A DNA stretch of 39,135 nucleotides from Candidatus Odoribacter faecigallinarum (GTDB lineage: Bacteria > Bacteroidota > Bacteroidia > Bacteroidales > Marinifilaceae). Made by a program: the position numbers and the translations under genes. The notes below the pieces were generated by a model. The model was not told the origin of the DNA. It saw only the letters and a program-made list of their open reading frames with translations, and searched no databases. Location of the stretch: contig DXFT01000057.1 of NCBI GenBank assembly GCA_019114285.1, forward strand, positions 1 to 39,135, read 5' to 3'. Positions within the stretch are counted from its first letter, which is position 1. Each line of letters starts with the position of its first letter. Below are positions 14,570 to 25,909 of this stretch, one piece after another.

Positions 14570-17500
14570 TTAATTGTTGTTCTTATGTAGTTTTTCCATG
14601 TCTTCCTTAGAACCAACCACTAATCCTCTGAGTTCTTTCATTCCAGTTCCTACCGGAATCAAGTGTCCACAGATAACGTTCTCTTTTAACCCTTCCAATG
14701 GATCCACTTTTCCGTATATTGCTGCCTCATTCAGCACTTTCGTTGTTTCCTGGAAAGAAGCAGCAGAAATAAAGCTTGAGGTCTGCAATGCTGCACGCGT
14801 GATTCCTTGCAATACCTGGGCAGAAGTCGCAGGGATAGCATCACGGGCTTCAACTGTACGCAAATCACGTCGTTTCAATTGTGAGTTGATGTCACGCAAA
14901 GTACGAACTGTAATGATTTGCCCCGGCTTTACACGATCTGAATCCCCCGGATCCAATACCACTTTCTTGCCGAACATTTCATCATTTTCCTCCATAAATT
15001 CGTTCTTGTCAACTATCTGACTTTCCAAGAAACGGGTATCTCCGGAATCTTGTATCAATACTTTACGCATCATCTGGTGTACAATGATTTCAAAATGCTT
15101 ATCATTGATTTTTACACCCTGCATACGGTAAACATCCTGCACCTCGTTTACAATATACTCTTGAACAGCTATCGGTCCCTGGATATTCAATATATCCGTC
15201 GGGGTTATGGCACCATCAGACAATGGCGTACCAGCACGTACATAGTCATTTTCCTGTACCAATATCTGTTTTGTCAAGGACACCAGATATTTCTTTACTT
15301 CTCCAGCTTTTGACGTGACTATAATCTCACGGTTACCACGTTTGATTTTTCCATAGGTAACCTCTCCATCAATTTCAGAAACGACAGCCGGATTAGAGGG
15401 GTTACGTGCCTCAAACAATTCTGTTACACGAGGCAGACCTCCCGTAATATCACCTGCTTTACCAACAGCTCGCGGTATTTTCACAATAATGCTACCTGCC
15501 GTAATCTCATCCCCTTCTTTCACAACTATATGAGCTCCTACCGGCAAATTATAGCTCTTCACAAGCTCTCCGCTTGGATTCAAAATCGTTAACGCAGGCG
15601 CCTTGGTTTTGTCCCTGAATTCAGTAATTACTTTCTCACGGAAGCCGGTAGTCTCATCAGATTCTTCCTTGTATGTCTCACCTTCTATGAGGTTTTCACT
15701 TCCGATACGTCCACTGTATTCAGTTATGATAACTGCGTTAAAGGGATCCCATTCACACAATAAATCATTTTTATGAACCTCCTGACCGTCTTTTACAAAC
15801 AATTTGGCTCCATAAGGAATATTGTGGGATATCAGAACGATATTCGTATTTTTATCAACAATACGCAACTCTGTCAAACGTCCAACTACTACATCACATT
15901 TTTGACCGTTATCCTGTTCGTGTTCAACAGAACGCAATTCTTCAAATTCAACATATCCATCATATTTAGATTTCAATGAATTTTCTGTTGATATATTTCC
16001 TGCCGTACCTCCAACGTGGAATGTACGCAATGTCAACTGAGTACCTGGCTCTCCGATTGATTGTGCCGCAATCGTACCTACAGCCTCACCTAACTGTACA
16101 ATCTTACCCGTTGCCAAGTTACGTCCATAACATTTGGCACATACACCTTTCTTTGCCTCACAGGTAAGTACAGAGCGAACCTCCACACGTTCAATCGGAG
16201 ACTTTTCTATCGCTTCTGCAATAGTTTCTGTAATTTCTTCTCCAGACTTAACCAGCAATTCATTGGTATGTGGATGGTATATATCATGTACGGATACCCT
16301 GCCTAATATTCGCTCATACAAAGAAGCCACAACTTCTTCATTGTTCTTAATAGCAGAAATAGTTACACCTCTTAAGGTTCCGCAATCCTCTTCTGTAATC
16401 GTAATGTCATTTGCAACATCCACCAGACGACGGGTCAGATAACCAGCATCTGCTGTTTTCAATGCCGTATCAGCCAAACCTTTACGAGCACCGTGCGTTG
16501 AAATAAAGTACTCCAATACCGACAGTCCCTCTTTAAAGTTTGCCAAAATCGGATTTTCAATAATTTGTCCACCAGTCGCTCCAGATTTTTGGGGTTTTGC
16601 CATCAAGCCACGCATACCTCCCAACTGACGAATCTGTTCCCGTGAACCACGGGCACCAGAGTCCAACATCATGTATATTGAATTAAAGCCTTGTGCATCT
16701 TCTGCCAATTGCTTCATCAAAGTGTTGGTCAGTTTCGCATTTACATGGGTCCATATATCAATAATTTGATTATAACGTTCATTGTTAGTGATGAATCCCA
16801 TGTTATAATTCGCCATAACCTCTTCTACCTGATCATAACCTTCTTGCAGAAGAGCATCTTTTTCAGCAGGAACAATAACGTCAGCCAGATTAAAGGACAA
16901 ACCACCCTCAAAAGCCATGCGGTATCCCAAATCTTTAATATCGTCCAAGAATTTTGCAGTCACATCTACACCACAACGCTTAAACACATCGCTGATAATA
17001 TCACGCAAAGACTTTTTCGTTATCAATTCATTGATATAAGGAAAGTTTTTAGGCGTAAACTGATTCAATATGATACGCCCAACAGTCGTATCCACCATGT
17101 GGACATATTCTTTTCCCTCATTATCAACATCTCTGATTTTTACTTGAATCTGAGCATGCAAGTCCACAGCTTTTTCATTCAAAGCAATAATCACTTCTTC
17201 CGGAGAATAAAATTTCAACCCTTCCCCCCTTGCACCTTTCCGTGGCTTTGTGATATAGTACAAGCCTAATACCATATCTTGAGATGGTACTGTAATCGGC
17301 GCGCCATTGGCTGGATTCAAGATATTATGCGCACACAACATCAGTATCTGGGCCTCCAGAATTGCTTCATTCCCCAAAGGCAAATGGACTGCCATCTGGT
17401 CACCATCAAAGTCTGCATTAAATCCTGTACAAGCCAAGGGATGCAAACGAATGGCTTTACCTTCTATCAATTTGGGCTGAAAAGCCTGAATACCTAAACG

Positions 17501-18832
17501 GTGCAATGTCGGAGCACGGTTCAATAATACCGGATGCCCTTTCAATACATTCTCCAAAATATCCCAAACGACAGGGTCACGGCGATCTACTATCTTTTTA
17601 GCACTCTTGACTGTTTTGACAATTCCACGTTCAATCAATTTGCGGATAATAAAAGGCATATATAATTCAGCTGCCATGTCCTTGGGCAAACCGCATTCAT
17701 GCATTTTCAAATCTGGTCCAACGACGATAACAGAACGAGCTGAATAGTCCACACGTTTACCCAACAAGTTTTGACGGAAACGTCCTTGTTTTCCTTTTAA
17801 ACTATCAGACAATGACTTCAAAGGACGGTTATTCTCTATTTTCACAGCATTCGACTTCCGCGAGTTGTCAAATAAAGAATCTACCGACTCTTGTAACATA
17901 CGTTTCTCATTACGTAAAATTACATCAGGCGCTTTAATTTCTATCAAACGCTTCAACCGGTTATTACGAATGATTACACGGCGATACAAGTCATTCAAAT
18001 CCGAAGTTGCAAAACGTCCCCCATCCAAAGGCACCAACGGACGCAATTCCGGTGGGATTACTGCCAGAACTTTTACAATCATCCACTCCGGCTTATTCAC
18101 TTCCCGGCTTTCCCTAAAGGCTTCAACGATCTGCAATCTTTTCAATGCCTCATTCTTGCGCTGTTGTGAAGTCTCTGTATTTGCTTTATGACGCAATTCA
18201 TAAGACAAATCGTCCAAATCCAGATTTTCCAACAACATTTGAATAGCTTCCGCTCCCATCTTTGCTATGAATTTGTTGGGATCTTCATCATCCAAATGTT
18301 GGTTGTCGGCAGGCAATGCATCGGTTATATCCAAATACTCCTCCTCTGTCAATAAATCCATTTTGGCAATGCCTTTTTCAGCCATTATCCCCGGCTGTAC
18401 TACAATATAGCGCTCATAGTAAATAACAGCATCCAATTTCTTGGAAGGCAATCCTAACAAATAGCCTATTTTATTAGGCAAGGATTTAAAATACCAAATA
18501 TGGGCAACGGGCACTACCAATTGTATATGTCCCATACGTTCCCGACGTACTTTTTTCTCTGTCACCTCAACACCACAGCGGTCACATACAATTCCTTTGT
18601 AACGTATTCTCTTATATTTACCACAATGGCATTCATAATCTTTCACAGGACCAAAAATACGCTCACAAAACAAACCATCCCGTTCTGGTTTATAGGTGCG
18701 GTAATTTATCGTCTCCGGTTTTAATACTTGACCGCTGGAATGTTCCAAAATCTCTTCTGGAGATGCCAGACCAATCGCTATTTTCGTAAAGGTCTTGGAC
18801 CTATTGGTATTATTATCTTTTCTAAAAGCCAT
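14570..18832 (-). CDS. rpoC: RNA polymerase beta-prime subunit
   Basis: This is the 1420-residue catalytic subunit of RNA polymerase. The active-site motif [12 protein letters not shown] is intact. The N-terminal zinc site is present ([20 protein letters not shown], residues about 68-87), as is the second zinc site in the C-terminal half ([11 protein letters not shown]). The ATG at 18832 (MAFRKDNN) matches the usual Bacteroidales N-terminus; an in-frame ATG at 18868 would add 12 residues and is less likely. It follows rpoB by 85 bp and is the last gene of the operon, ending at a bidirectional terminator. Confidence 0.98.
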   Translation of the reverse strand: MAFRKDNNTNRSKTFTKIAIGLASPEEILEHSSGQVLKPETINYRTYKPERDGLFCERIFGPVKDYECHCGKYKRIRYKGIVCDRCGVEVTEKKVRRERMGHIQLVVPVAHIWYFKSLPNKIGYLLGLPSKKLDAVIYYERYIVVQPGIMAEKGIAKMDLLTEEEYLDITDALPADNQHLDDEDPNKFIAKMGAEAIQMLLENLDLDDLSYELRHKANTETSQQRKNEALKRLQIVEAFRESREVNKPEWMIVKVLAVIPPELRPLVPLDGGRFATSDLNDLYRRVIIRNNRLKRLIEIKAPDVILRNEKRMLQESVDSLFDNSRKSNAVKIENNRPLKSLSDSLKGKQGRFRQNLLGKRVDYSARSVIVVGPDLKMHECGLPKDMAAELYMPFIIRKLIERGIVKTVKSAKKIVDRRDPVVWDILENVLKGHPVLLNRAPTLHRLGIQAFQPKLIEGKAIRLHPLACTGFNADFDGDQMAVHLPLGNEAILEAQILMLCAHNILNPANGAPITVPSQDMVLGLYYITKPRKGARGEGLKFYSPEEVIIALNEKAVDLHAQIQVKIRDVDNEGKEYVHMVDTTVGRIILNQFTPKNFPYINELITKKSLRDIISDVFKRCGVDVTAKFLDDIKDLGYRMAFEGGLSFNLADVIVPAEKDALLQEGYDQVEEVMANYNMGFITNNERYNQIIDIWTHVNAKLTNTLMKQLAEDAQGFNSIYMMLDSGARGSREQIRQLGGMRGLMAKPQKSGATGGQIIENPILANFKEGLSVLEYFISTHGARKGLADTALKTADAGYLTRRLVDVANDITITEEDCGTLRGVTISAIKNNEEVVASLYERILGRVSVHDIYHPHTNELLVKSGEEITETIAEAIEKSPIERVEVRSVLTCEAKKGVCAKCYGRNLATGKIVQLGEAVGTIAAQSIGEPGTQLTLRTFHVGGTAGNISTENSLKSKYDGYVEFEELRSVEHEQDNGQKCDVVVGRLTELRIVDKNTNIVLISHNIPYGAKLFVKDGQEVHKNDLLCEWDPFNAVIITEYSGRIGSENLIEGETYKEESDETTGFREKVITEFRDKTKAPALTILNPSGELVKSYNLPVGAHIVVKEGDEITAGSIIVKIPRAVGKAGDITGGLPRVTELFEARNPSNPAVVSEIDGEVTYGKIKRGNREIIVTSKAGEVKKYLVSLTKQILVQENDYVRAGTPLSDGAITPTDILNIQGPIAVQEYIVNEVQDVYRMQGVKINDKHFEIIVHQMMRKVLIQDSGDTRFLESQIVDKNEFMEENDEMFGKKVVLDPGDSDRVKPGQIITVRTLRDINSQLKRRDLRTVEARDAIPATSAQVLQGITRAALQTSSFISAASFQETTKVLNEAAIYGKVDPLEGLKENVICGHLIPVGTGMKELRGLVVGSKEDMEKLHKNNN

Positions 18833-18865
18833 ACTAACTTCGTTATAATGTCGAAAGTTGAAAAA

Positions 18866-18903
18866 CAAATGCCAAATGCCTGAGTAATTATCCCAAGCAT
18901 TTG
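18866..18903 (-). other. Intercistronic rpoB-rpoC hairpin with duplicated arm
   Basis: On the plus strand CAAATGC occurs twice in tandem (18866-18872, 18873-18879) and can pair with GCATTTG at 18897-18903. In the minus-strand transcript a TTTTTC run follows the outer arm. It may act as a weak pause or processing site between rpoB and rpoC. The support is only the sequence match. Confidence 0.35.
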
Positions 18904-18917
18904 ACTTTTGAGAATAT

Positions 18918-21900
18918 TTATAATAAATTGACGCTCAACCCCAAGCCTCGCAATTCATGCAATAAGACATTGAATGACTCTGGTAAACCCGGGGTAGGCA
19001 TAGGCTCTCCTTTCACAATGTGTTCATAGGTCTTGGTACGCCCTTGCACATCATCAGATTTCACTGTCAAAATTTCTTGCAAAATATGAGCGGCACCAAA
19101 TGCTTCCAACGCCCAAACTTCCATTTCACCGAAACGCTGACCTCCGAACTGTGCCTTACCACCCAGAGGTTGCTGTGTTATCAATGAATAAGGTCCAATG
19201 GAACGAGCATGCATTTTATCATCCACCATATGTCCCAACTTCAAGAAATAAGTGACCCCGACAGTGGCCGGCTGGTCAAAGCGCTCACCAGTACCACCAT
19301 CATACAAATAAGTCGTTCCATAACGAGGAACACCAGCCTTATCCGTATAAGCATTGATATCATCCAAGCTAGCCCCGTCAAAAATAGGTGTTGCAAATTT
19401 CAAACCTAATTCTTTACCAGCCCAACCTAATACAGCTTCAAAAATCTGTCCCAGATTCATACGGGAAGGCACACCCAAGGGATTCAAACAAATATCCACC
19501 GGTGTTCCATCTGCAAGGAACGGCATGTCTTCCACGCGAACTACACGAGAAACAATACCCTTATTCCCATGGCGTCCTGCCATTTTATCCCCAATCTGCA
19601 GCTTACGCTTTTTAGCTACATAGACTTTGGCCATTTTTATAATACCAGAAGGCAACTCATCTCCTACTGTCGCATTATATTTTTTACGCTTCATTTGCCC
19701 CTCTATTTCCTTATATTTAATAACGAAATTATGAAGCAAATCACGAATCATGTCATTCTTCTGCTTATCTGTAGTCCATTTATTCGGATTAATCTCCAGA
19801 TAATTCAGATTCTGCAAAGTCTTCAATGTAAATTTAACACCTTTAGGAATAAGATCTTCATTCAAATAGTTCTTTACTCCTTGAGAAGTCTTACCATTCG
19901 TAAGCTCAAACAATTTATCAATCAACAGATTTGTTAAATCTCCAACTTTACGTTCAAACTGTTCGTCAATTTCAGCCAAAATGGTCTTACCCGCAGCCCT
20001 TGTTTTCCTGTCACCAATGATACGTTGGAACAATTTTTTGTCAATAATGACACCACTCAAAGAAGGAGAAGCTTTTAAAGAAGCATCTTTTACATCTCCA
20101 GCCTTATCTCCAAAAATCGCACGCAACAACTTTTCCTCTGGACTTGGATCAGATTCTCCCTTAGGAGTAATCTTACCAATCAAAATATCACCCGGCTTTA
20201 CGCGAGCACCGATACGGATAATTCCATTTTCATCCAAATCCTTAGTAGCATCCTCACTAACATTAGGAATGTCAGCAGTCAATTCCTCCAAGCCACGCTT
20301 GGTCTCTCTGACTTCCAAAGAATATTCATCGACATGAACGGAGGTAAAGACATCGTTTCGAACAATATTTTCAGATATTACAATTGCATCCTCATAATTA
20401 TATCCCTTCCAAGGCATGTAGGCAACCTTCAAATTACGTCCCAATGCCAATTCCCCTCCTTCAGAAGAATAGCCTTCTGTCAAAATTTGTCCTTTCTCCA
20501 CACGGTCTCCCTTCCGTACAATCGGACGTAATGTCATTGTCGTACTTTGGTTGGTACGCTTATATTTAGGCAATACATATTCTTTCGTGTCACCATCAAA
20601 GCTAACAAAACGTTCCTCTTCTGTCAAATCATACTTAACAACAATACGACGACCATCAACAAAATCTATCGTTCCAGACCCTTCGGCTACAATTTGTGTC
20701 CGAGAATCACGAATCAAAGCTCCTTCCAACCCAGTCCCAACAATCGGGGCCTGTGGTTTTATAATAGGAACTGCCTGTCGCATCATGTTTGAACCCATCA
20801 AGGCTCGGTTCGCGTCATCGTGCTCCAAGAAAGGAATCAATGAAGCAGCAATAGAAGCTATCTGATTAGGAGCAACGTCCATTAAATCAACCTCCTCTAT
20901 ATCGACAACAGGGAAATCTCCATCCTTACGAGCTTTTGCCCTTTTCTCTATAAAATGCCCTTCATCATCAATAGGGGCATTAGCCTGAGCTATCACCAAC
21001 CCTTCCTCTTCTTCCGCAGACAGGTATTTAACTCCCTCTGCAGAAAGATCTACCTCACCATGTTCAACTTTACGATAAGGCGTTTCAATGAATCCCAAAT
21101 CATTAATCTTAGCATATACGCAAAGTGAAGAAATCAATCCAATGTTAGGACCTTCTGGAGTCTCAATCGGGCATAAACGACCATAATGAGTATAATGCAC
21201 ATCTCGGACTTCAAATCCCGCACGATCTCGCGATAAACCACCAGGTCCCAATGCTGACATACGTCGTTTATGAGTAATTTCAGCCAACGGATTCGTCTGA
21301 TCCATAAATTGAGACAAAGCATTTGTCCCAAAAAAAGAATTTATAACAGAAGAAAGAATCTTAGAATTTATCAAGTCAACCGGAGTAAACACCTCATTAT
21401 CACGAACATTCATCCGTTCTCGAATTGTACGGGCCATTCTAGCCAACCCAACTCCAAATTGATTATATAACTGTTCTCCCACTGTCCTTACTCGACGATT
21501 ACTCAAATGGTCAATATCGTCAACATCCGTACGCGCATTCAACAGTTTTATCAAATACTTGATTATCTCTATCATATCCTCTTTTGTCAACACGCGCACA
21601 GAAGGATCAGTAGTTAGACCCAATTTCTTATTTAATTTATAACGCCCTACTTCCCCTAAATCATAACGTTTATCCGAAAAGAACAACTTATCAATAACAT
21701 CACGGGCAGTTGCCTCATCTGGCGGTTCAGAACTACGCAATTGCCTGTAAATATGCATTACAGCTTCTTTTTCCGAATTACATGGATCTTTTTGTAAGGT
21801 ATTATAAATAATGGCATAGTCTGCCAGATTCTGTTTCTCCTTATGCAACAAAATTGTTTTTGCTCCTGACTCAACAATTGCATCTATAAGATCGTTATCT

Positions 21901-22730
21901 AAAACAGTTTCACGATCTACAATAATTTCATTACGCTCTATAGAAACAACCTCACCCGTGTCTTCATCTACAAAATCCTCAATCCAAGTCTTCAAAACGC
22001 GTGCAGCCAAACGGCGACCGACAACTTTTTTCAATCCGGATTTAGAAACATTTACTTCATCAGCTAAATCGAATATCTGCAATATATCCTTATCTGTCTC
22101 AAAACCTATAGCACGTAATAAAGTTGTCACAGGCAACTTTTTCTTACGGTCAATATAAGCATACATTACATTATTGATATCCGTTGCAAACTCAATCCAT
22201 GAACCTTTAAAGGGAATAATTCTTGCAGAGTAAAGTTTAGTGCCATTAGCATGCACACTCTGACCAAAAAATACACCAGGCGACCTATGAAGCTGAGAAA
22301 CAATAACACGTTCAGCTCCATTTATCACAAAAGTACCTTTAGGTGTCATATAAGGAACATTCCCGAGATACACGTCTTCAATCACTGTATCAAAATCCTC
22401 ATGTTCCGGATCGGTGCAATACAATTTCAACTTAGCTTTTAAAGGTGCCCCATAAGTTAAACCCTGCTCCAAGCATTCATCAATTGTATAACGAGGCGGA
22501 TCTATAAAATAATCCAAGAACTCCAAAACAAAATTGTTCCGAGTATCAGTAATTGGGAAATTCTCCTTGAAAACAGTATATAAACCCTCATTTTTTCTGT
22601 TCTCTGGAGTAGTACCCAATTGAAAAAAGTCCTTGAAAGACTTTAATTGCACTTCAAGAAAATCAGGATATTCCAACTGATTTTTCGTGGAAGCAAAACT
22701 TATTCTCTTATTTGAAGTATTTGAAGACAT
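18918..22730 (-). CDS. rpoB: RNA polymerase beta subunit
   Basis: The 1270-residue protein is a full-length beta subunit. The rifampicin-binding region [20 protein letters not shown] followed by [13 protein letters not shown] carries the residues of susceptible enzymes (Asp, His and Ser at the positions of E. coli 516, 526 and 531). [12 protein letters not shown] and the C-terminal [13 protein letters not shown] clamp segment are intact. It is separated from rplL by a 91-bp spacer with a strong hairpin and from rpoC by 85 bp. Confidence 0.98.
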   Translation of the reverse strand: MSSNTSNKRISFASTKNQLEYPDFLEVQLKSFKDFFQLGTTPENRKNEGLYTVFKENFPITDTRNNFVLEFLDYFIDPPRYTIDECLEQGLTYGAPLKAKLKLYCTDPEHEDFDTVIEDVYLGNVPYMTPKGTFVINGAERVIVSQLHRSPGVFFGQSVHANGTKLYSARIIPFKGSWIEFATDINNVMYAYIDRKKKLPVTTLLRAIGFETDKDILQIFDLADEVNVSKSGLKKVVGRRLAARVLKTWIEDFVDEDTGEVVSIERNEIIVDRETVLDNDLIDAIVESGAKTILLHKEKQNLADYAIIYNTLQKDPCNSEKEAVMHIYRQLRSSEPPDEATARDVIDKLFFSDKRYDLGEVGRYKLNKKLGLTTDPSVRVLTKEDMIEIIKYLIKLLNARTDVDDIDHLSNRRVRTVGEQLYNQFGVGLARMARTIRERMNVRDNEVFTPVDLINSKILSSVINSFFGTNALSQFMDQTNPLAEITHKRRMSALGPGGLSRDRAGFEVRDVHYTHYGRLCPIETPEGPNIGLISSLCVYAKINDLGFIETPYRKVEHGEVDLSAEGVKYLSAEEEEGLVIAQANAPIDDEGHFIEKRAKARKDGDFPVVDIEEVDLMDVAPNQIASIAASLIPFLEHDDANRALMGSNMMRQAVPIIKPQAPIVGTGLEGALIRDSRTQIVAEGSGTIDFVDGRRIVVKYDLTEEERFVSFDGDTKEYVLPKYKRTNQSTTMTLRPIVRKGDRVEKGQILTEGYSSEGGELALGRNLKVAYMPWKGYNYEDAIVISENIVRNDVFTSVHVDEYSLEVRETKRGLEELTADIPNVSEDATKDLDENGIIRIGARVKPGDILIGKITPKGESDPSPEEKLLRAIFGDKAGDVKDASLKASPSLSGVIIDKKLFQRIIGDRKTRAAGKTILAEIDEQFERKVGDLTNLLIDKLFELTNGKTSQGVKNYLNEDLIPKGVKFTLKTLQNLNYLEINPNKWTTDKQKNDMIRDLLHNFVIKYKEIEGQMKRKKYNATVGDELPSGIIKMAKVYVAKKRKLQIGDKMAGRHGNKGIVSRVVRVEDMPFLADGTPVDICLNPLGVPSRMNLGQIFEAVLGWAGKELGLKFATPIFDGASLDDINAYTDKAGVPRYGTTYLYDGGTGERFDQPATVGVTYFLKLGHMVDDKMHARSIGPYSLITQQPLGGKAQFGGQRFGEMEVWALEAFGAAHILQEILTVKSDDVQGRTKTYEHIVKGEPMPTPGLPESFNVLLHELRGLGLSVNLL

Positions 22731-22771
22731 CTATTACTTTTTTGGAACCTAAACAATAAAAACAACAAAAT

Positions 22772-22799
22772 GGTTTAGAGCCAATCATGACTCTAAACC
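22772..22799 (-). other. Hairpin between rplL and rpoB (attenuator or processing site)
   Basis: GGTTTAGAG (22772-22780) and CTCTAAACC (22791-22799) form a perfect 9-bp stem. In the minus-strand transcript the stem is followed by a T-rich stretch (ATTTTGTTGTTTTT). In E. coli the same spacer holds a partial terminator and an RNase III site that lower rpoBC relative to rplL; a similar role is inferred here. Confidence 0.6.
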
Positions 22800-22821
22800 C
22801 CATACCTACAAAGGCAATAGC

Positions 22822-23199
22822 TTATTTAAGTTCAACTTCAGCGCCAGCCTCTTCCAGTTGAGCTTTCAATTGTTCAGCTTCCTCTTTAGAAACTTTCTCT
22901 TTCAAAGGTGCCGGAGCCTTATCTACCAATTCTTTAGCCTCTTTCAGCCCCAGACCCGTCAATTCTTTTACTAATTTTACAACAGCTAATTTTGAACCGC
23001 CAGCTGATTTCAAGATTACATCAAATTCAGTCTGAGCAGCAGCCTCTGCGCCAGCAGCGCCAGCAGCAGGAGCAGCAACAACAGCAGCCGCAGCAGCTGG
23101 TTCTATTCCATACTCTTCTTTCAAGATATCAGCTAACTCTTTTACGTCTTTTACAGTCAAGTTTACTAATTCTTCTGCAAGTTTTTTCAAATCTGCCAT
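22822..23199 (-). CDS. rplL: 50S ribosomal protein L7/L12
   Basis: The 125-residue stalk protein recruits translation factors to the ribosome. It has the N-terminal dimerisation helices, an alanine/glycine-rich hinge (about residues 36-56) and the conserved C-terminal factor-binding domain ([20 protein letters not shown], then [10 protein letters not shown]). It lies 43 bp after rplJ, as usual for the stalk pair. The downstream hairpin probably makes it more abundant than rpoB. Confidence 0.97.
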   Translation of the reverse strand: MADLKKLAEELVNLTVKDVKELADILKEEYGIEPAAAAAVVAAPAAGAAGAEAAAQTEFDVILKSAGGSKLAVVKLVKELTGLGLKEAKELVDKAPAPLKEKVSKEEAEQLKAQLEEAGAEVELK

Positions 23200-23242
23200 T
23201 TTGATAAATATTTAAAATGTTCTTAATCAATAAATAATATAA

Positions 23243-23761
23243 TTATGCTCTATCTTCCAAAGTTTTAAGAACTCCGCCGATAGTATTTTTCCCTGATTCC
23301 AGGGCAGAAATAAGTTGCTGCATTGGTGACTGCAACAACAATACAATATCTCCCAACAACTCCTCTTTAGACTTAATGCTAACAAGAGTATCCAATTGGT
23401 TTTCGCCTACATAGACACATTCTTCCACGAAAGCAGCTTTCAAAACCGGCTTATCATGAGTTTTGCGAAATTCTTTTATCAATTTCGCAGGAGCATTACC
23501 GGTTTCAGTCAGCATCACAGCACTCGACCCTTTCAAGGCACCATAAAGTTCCTTGTAATCTGCATCCAGATTTTCTAAAGCCACATGAAGCAAAGTATTC
23601 TTTACTTGAATCAATTTAATATTCGCTTCAAAACAAGCTTTACGCAATTCCTGGGTCGCCGCAGCATCCAACTCAGAGATATCACTGATGTAAAAATGCT
23701 TGTGCGCCTTTATCTGCTCGCTAAGACTATCTATAATTACTTGTTTATCTTCCTTTTTCAT
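23243..23761 (-). CDS. rplJ: 50S ribosomal protein L10
   Basis: The 172-residue protein anchors the L12 dimers to 23S rRNA through its C-terminal helix (LQSPMQQLISALESGKNTIG). The N-terminal rRNA-binding domain (KKEDKQVIIDSLSEQIKAHK) is typical. Only 31 bp separate it from rplA, so there is little room for the L10 leader structure seen in other bacteria, and I saw none. Confidence 0.96.
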   Translation of the reverse strand: MKKEDKQVIIDSLSEQIKAHKHFYISDISELDAAATQELRKACFEANIKLIQVKNTLLHVALENLDADYKELYGALKGSSAVMLTETGNAPAKLIKEFRKTHDKPVLKAAFVEECVYVGENQLDTLVSIKSKEELLGDIVLLLQSPMQQLISALESGKNTIGGVLKTLEDRA

Positions 23762-23792
23762 GCTACAAAAGTCCTACTTTTAAAGTTAATAA

Positions 23793-24488
23793 TTAATCAA
23801 GCAGTGATTTAACATCTAATTTAATACCGGGACTCATTGTGCTTGACAGGAACACACTCTTCACATAAGTACCTTTAGCTGAAGCAGGTTTCAATTTCTG
23901 GATAGTCGCCATGAATTCACGGGCATTATCTTTAATCTTCTCTGCATCAAAATTCACTTTACCTATAGAAGTATGTACAATACCAAACTTGTCAACTTTA
24001 AAGTCAATCTTCCCTTGCTTAACCTCTTGAACAGCCTTACCAATTTCCATGGTAACCGTACCGCTCTTCGGGTTAGGCATCAATCCACGTGGACCTAGAA
24101 TTCGTCCTAAAGCTCCTATCTTCCCCATAATGGCCGGCATCGTAATTATAATGTCAACATCAGTCCAACCTGATTTCAACTTCTCAATATACTCATCCAA
24201 ACCAACATAATCGGCACCAGCATTTTTTGCTTCTTCAGCCTTATCAGGAGTACAAAGTACTAACACCCTGACTTCCTTACCGGTTCCGTGAGGCAAGGTT
24301 ACGACACCACGCACCATTTGATTTGCCTTGCGCGGATCAACCCCCAGACGAACGTCTATGTCAACTGACGCATCGAACTTGGTAAAAGTAATTTCTTTCA
24401 CCAGCTGAGCAGCTTCTTCAATGGTATAAACCTTACCATTTTCAATCTTCGCTAAAGCTAACTTCTTATTTTTTGTCAGTTTACTCAT
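23793..24488 (-). CDS. rplA: 50S ribosomal protein L1
   Basis: This 231-residue L1-stalk protein shows the signature [20 protein letters not shown] with the following GTVT segment. L1 binds the mobile 23S stalk and in many bacteria represses its own rplK-rplA mRNA. It follows rplK by 24 bp in the standard order and shows no anomaly. Confidence 0.97.
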   Translation of the reverse strand: MSKLTKNKKLALAKIENGKVYTIEEAAQLVKEITFTKFDASVDIDVRLGVDPRKANQMVRGVVTLPHGTGKEVRVLVLCTPDKAEEAKNAGADYVGLDEYIEKLKSGWTDVDIIITMPAIMGKIGALGRILGPRGLMPNPKSGTVTMEIGKAVQEVKQGKIDFKVDKFGIVHTSIGKVNFDAEKIKDNAREFMATIQKLKPASAKGTYVKSVFLSSTMSPGIKLDVKSLLD

Positions 24489-24512
24489 TACGTTTGAAAT
24501 ATTACAAATTCA

Positions 24513-24950
24513 TTAAAAAGGCTTATCACCATCTATTGTGATACCCATGCTTCTGGCAGTTCCAGCCACCATGCTCATTGCTTTTTCAATTTCAAAAGCA
24601 TTCAAGTCACTCATTTTTCCCTCTGCAATCTCACGCACCTTGTCCCAAGACAATGAAGCAACTTTTTTACGATTGGGTTGTGCTGAACCTGACTTAATCT
24701 TTGCTGCCTCTAAAAGCTGAACAGCAACAGGAGGCTGTTTAGTAATAAAATCAAATGATTTATCACCATAAACCTGAATAATTACCGGAATAATCTTTCC
24801 TGCCTGATCTTGAGTCCGAGCATTAAATTGCTTACAGAAGTCCATAATATTGACTCCCTTAGAACCTAAAGCAGGACCAACTGGAGGCGAAGGATTAGCG
24901 GCGCCAGCTTTAATCTGTAGCTTGATAAGAGCTTCAACTTCTTTTGCCAT
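24513..24950 (-). CDS. rplK: 50S ribosomal protein L11
   Basis: The 145-residue protein binds the GTPase-associated centre of 23S rRNA. The proline-rich N-terminal motif [19 protein letters not shown] and the C-terminal rRNA-binding [19 protein letters not shown] are complete. It starts 17 bp after the nusG stop codon. Confidence 0.97.
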   Translation of the reverse strand: MAKEVEALIKLQIKAGAANPSPPVGPALGSKGVNIMDFCKQFNARTQDQAGKIIPVIIQVYGDKSFDFITKQPPVAVQLLEAAKIKSGSAQPNRKKVASLSWDKVREIAEGKMSDLNAFEIEKAMSMVAGTARSMGITIDGDKPF

Positions 24951-24967
24951 TTTTCAATCCAATAAAA

Positions 24968-25519
24968 TTAATTATCTTTTTCTACCTGCATGAAATTCAA
25001 TTCAAGAGGTGTCTGACGACCAAAAACTTTCACAATAACTTTTACTCGTTTCTTGTCATTGTTCACCTCCTCTATCACGCCGGAAAAGCCATTGAACGGT
25101 CCGTCTGTAACTTTCACGGATTCGCCAACGACATAAGGTATGTTGCTCTCCTCTGGCTGTTCCGCTTGTTCATCAACTTTACCTAGAATCCGATTTATCT
25201 CAGATTGTCGCATTGGCACCGGCTCTCCGCCCTTGGTTTCCCCCAGGAAGCCCATCACGTTCGTAACATCACGAAGCATGTGGGGGATTTCACCAACAAG
25301 TGCCGCCTCAACCATTACATAACCTGGAAAAAAATTACGCTCTTTAGCTATTTTCTTTCCATTACGTATCTGATAAACCTTCTCTACAGGTATCAAAACC
25401 TGCGAAACATAATCCTGCAGCCCTAGGCTGGCAACTTCATTTTCGATGTACTCCTTTACTTTTTTTTCCTTTCCGCCAACAACCCGGAGCACATACCACT
25501 TTTTCGTAATCTCAGCCAT
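24968..25519 (-). CDS. nusG: Transcription elongation/antitermination factor NusG
   Basis: The 183-residue protein has the NGN domain at the N-terminus (KKWYVLRVVGGKEKKVKEYI, then FFPGYVMVEA) and a C-terminal KOW domain (VGESVKVTDGPFNGFSGVIE). It binds RNA polymerase and couples transcription to translation through S10 or to Rho. It lies 15 bp after secE, as in most bacteria. Confidence 0.97.
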   Translation of the reverse strand: MAEITKKWYVLRVVGGKEKKVKEYIENEVASLGLQDYVSQVLIPVEKVYQIRNGKKIAKERNFFPGYVMVEAALVGEIPHMLRDVTNVMGFLGETKGGEPVPMRQSEINRILGKVDEQAEQPEESNIPYVVGESVKVTDGPFNGFSGVIEEVNNDKKRVKVIVKVFGRQTPLELNFMQVEKDN

Positions 25520-25534
25520 AAACCTGCGAATTAA

Positions 25535-25723
25535 TTACAACATATTATATATAAACTCCATGATGTGCCTGAACGAAAAATCCATAACTAAAACGCCAAT
25601 AGCTATGATGACGGAAGCAATCATCACAATAGTTGCGCTACTCTGGAGTTCAGACCATGAAGGCCAGGAGACTTTATGAACTAATTCATTATAGACGTCT
25701 GCGAAATAAGCTTTTAGTTTCAT
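25535..25723 (-). CDS. secE: Preprotein translocase subunit SecE
   Basis: The 62-residue protein is a minimal one-helix SecE. A short amphipathic segment with the conserved VSWPSWSEL is followed by a single transmembrane helix (about residues 30-52). SecE clamps SecY in the Sec channel of the inner membrane. It is the first protein gene after tRNA-Trp and has its own well-formed promoter at 25754-25784, so it heads the secE-to-rpoC transcript. Confidence 0.95.
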   Translation of the reverse strand: MKLKAYFADVYNELVHKVSWPSWSELQSSATIVMIASVIIAIGVLVMDFSFRHIMEFIYNML

Positions 25724-25753
25724 TTTCTATGCAGATTTATTTCAAATTGCCCG

Positions 25754-25784
25754 CAAAGATACAATTTAAAATTGATAATTCCAA
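25754..25784 (-). promoter_or_regulatory. Promoter of the secE-nusG-rplKAJL-rpoBC operon
   Basis: On the minus strand TTG (25784-25782) and TATCTTTG (25761-25754) are 20 bp apart. They lie between tRNA-Trp and secE and predict a transcript starting near 25748, with a leader of about 25 nt. Confidence 0.82.
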
Positions 25785-25791
25785 ATAAAAG

Positions 25792-25864
25792 CACGGGAGG
25801 AGAGACTCGAACTCCCGACACCTGGTTTTGGAGACCAGTGCTCTACCAACTGAGCTACACCCGT
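25792..25864 (-). tRNA. tRNA-Trp (anticodon CCA)
   Basis: The 73-nt minus-strand sequence folds as a cloverleaf: D arm GCTC/GAGC, anticodon arm CTGGT/ACCAG with loop CTCCAAA (anticodon CCA), T arm GGGAG/CTCTC with loop TTCGAGT. The acceptor stem ACGGGTG/CTCCCGT has a T-T mismatch at pair 6-67. CCA is not encoded. No promoter box lies between it and tuf, so it is likely cut from the tuf transcript. Its position between tuf and secE is the common one in Bacteroidales. Confidence 0.95.
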
Positions 25865-25866
25865 AT

Positions 25867-25895
25867 ATTAAGGTCAGACTAACGCTGACCTTAAT
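25867..25895 (-). other. Perfect hairpin abutting the tRNA-Trp 5' end
   Basis: ATTAAGGTCAG (25867-25877) and CTGACCTTAAT (25885-25895) form an 11-bp perfect stem with a 7-nt loop. In the tuf transcript it follows the tuf stop and ends two bases before the mature tRNA. There is no T run after it in that direction, so it is not an ordinary terminator; protection of the tuf 3' end or tRNA processing is more likely. Confidence 0.6.
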
Positions 25896-25909
25896 CTTTT
25901 ATCATATTA

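Noticed and set aside
22992-23204. Plus-strand frame rich in glutamine
   Set aside because: It is the antisense reading of the alanine-rich hinge of rplL, whose GCN codons read as CAG-type repeats on the other strand.
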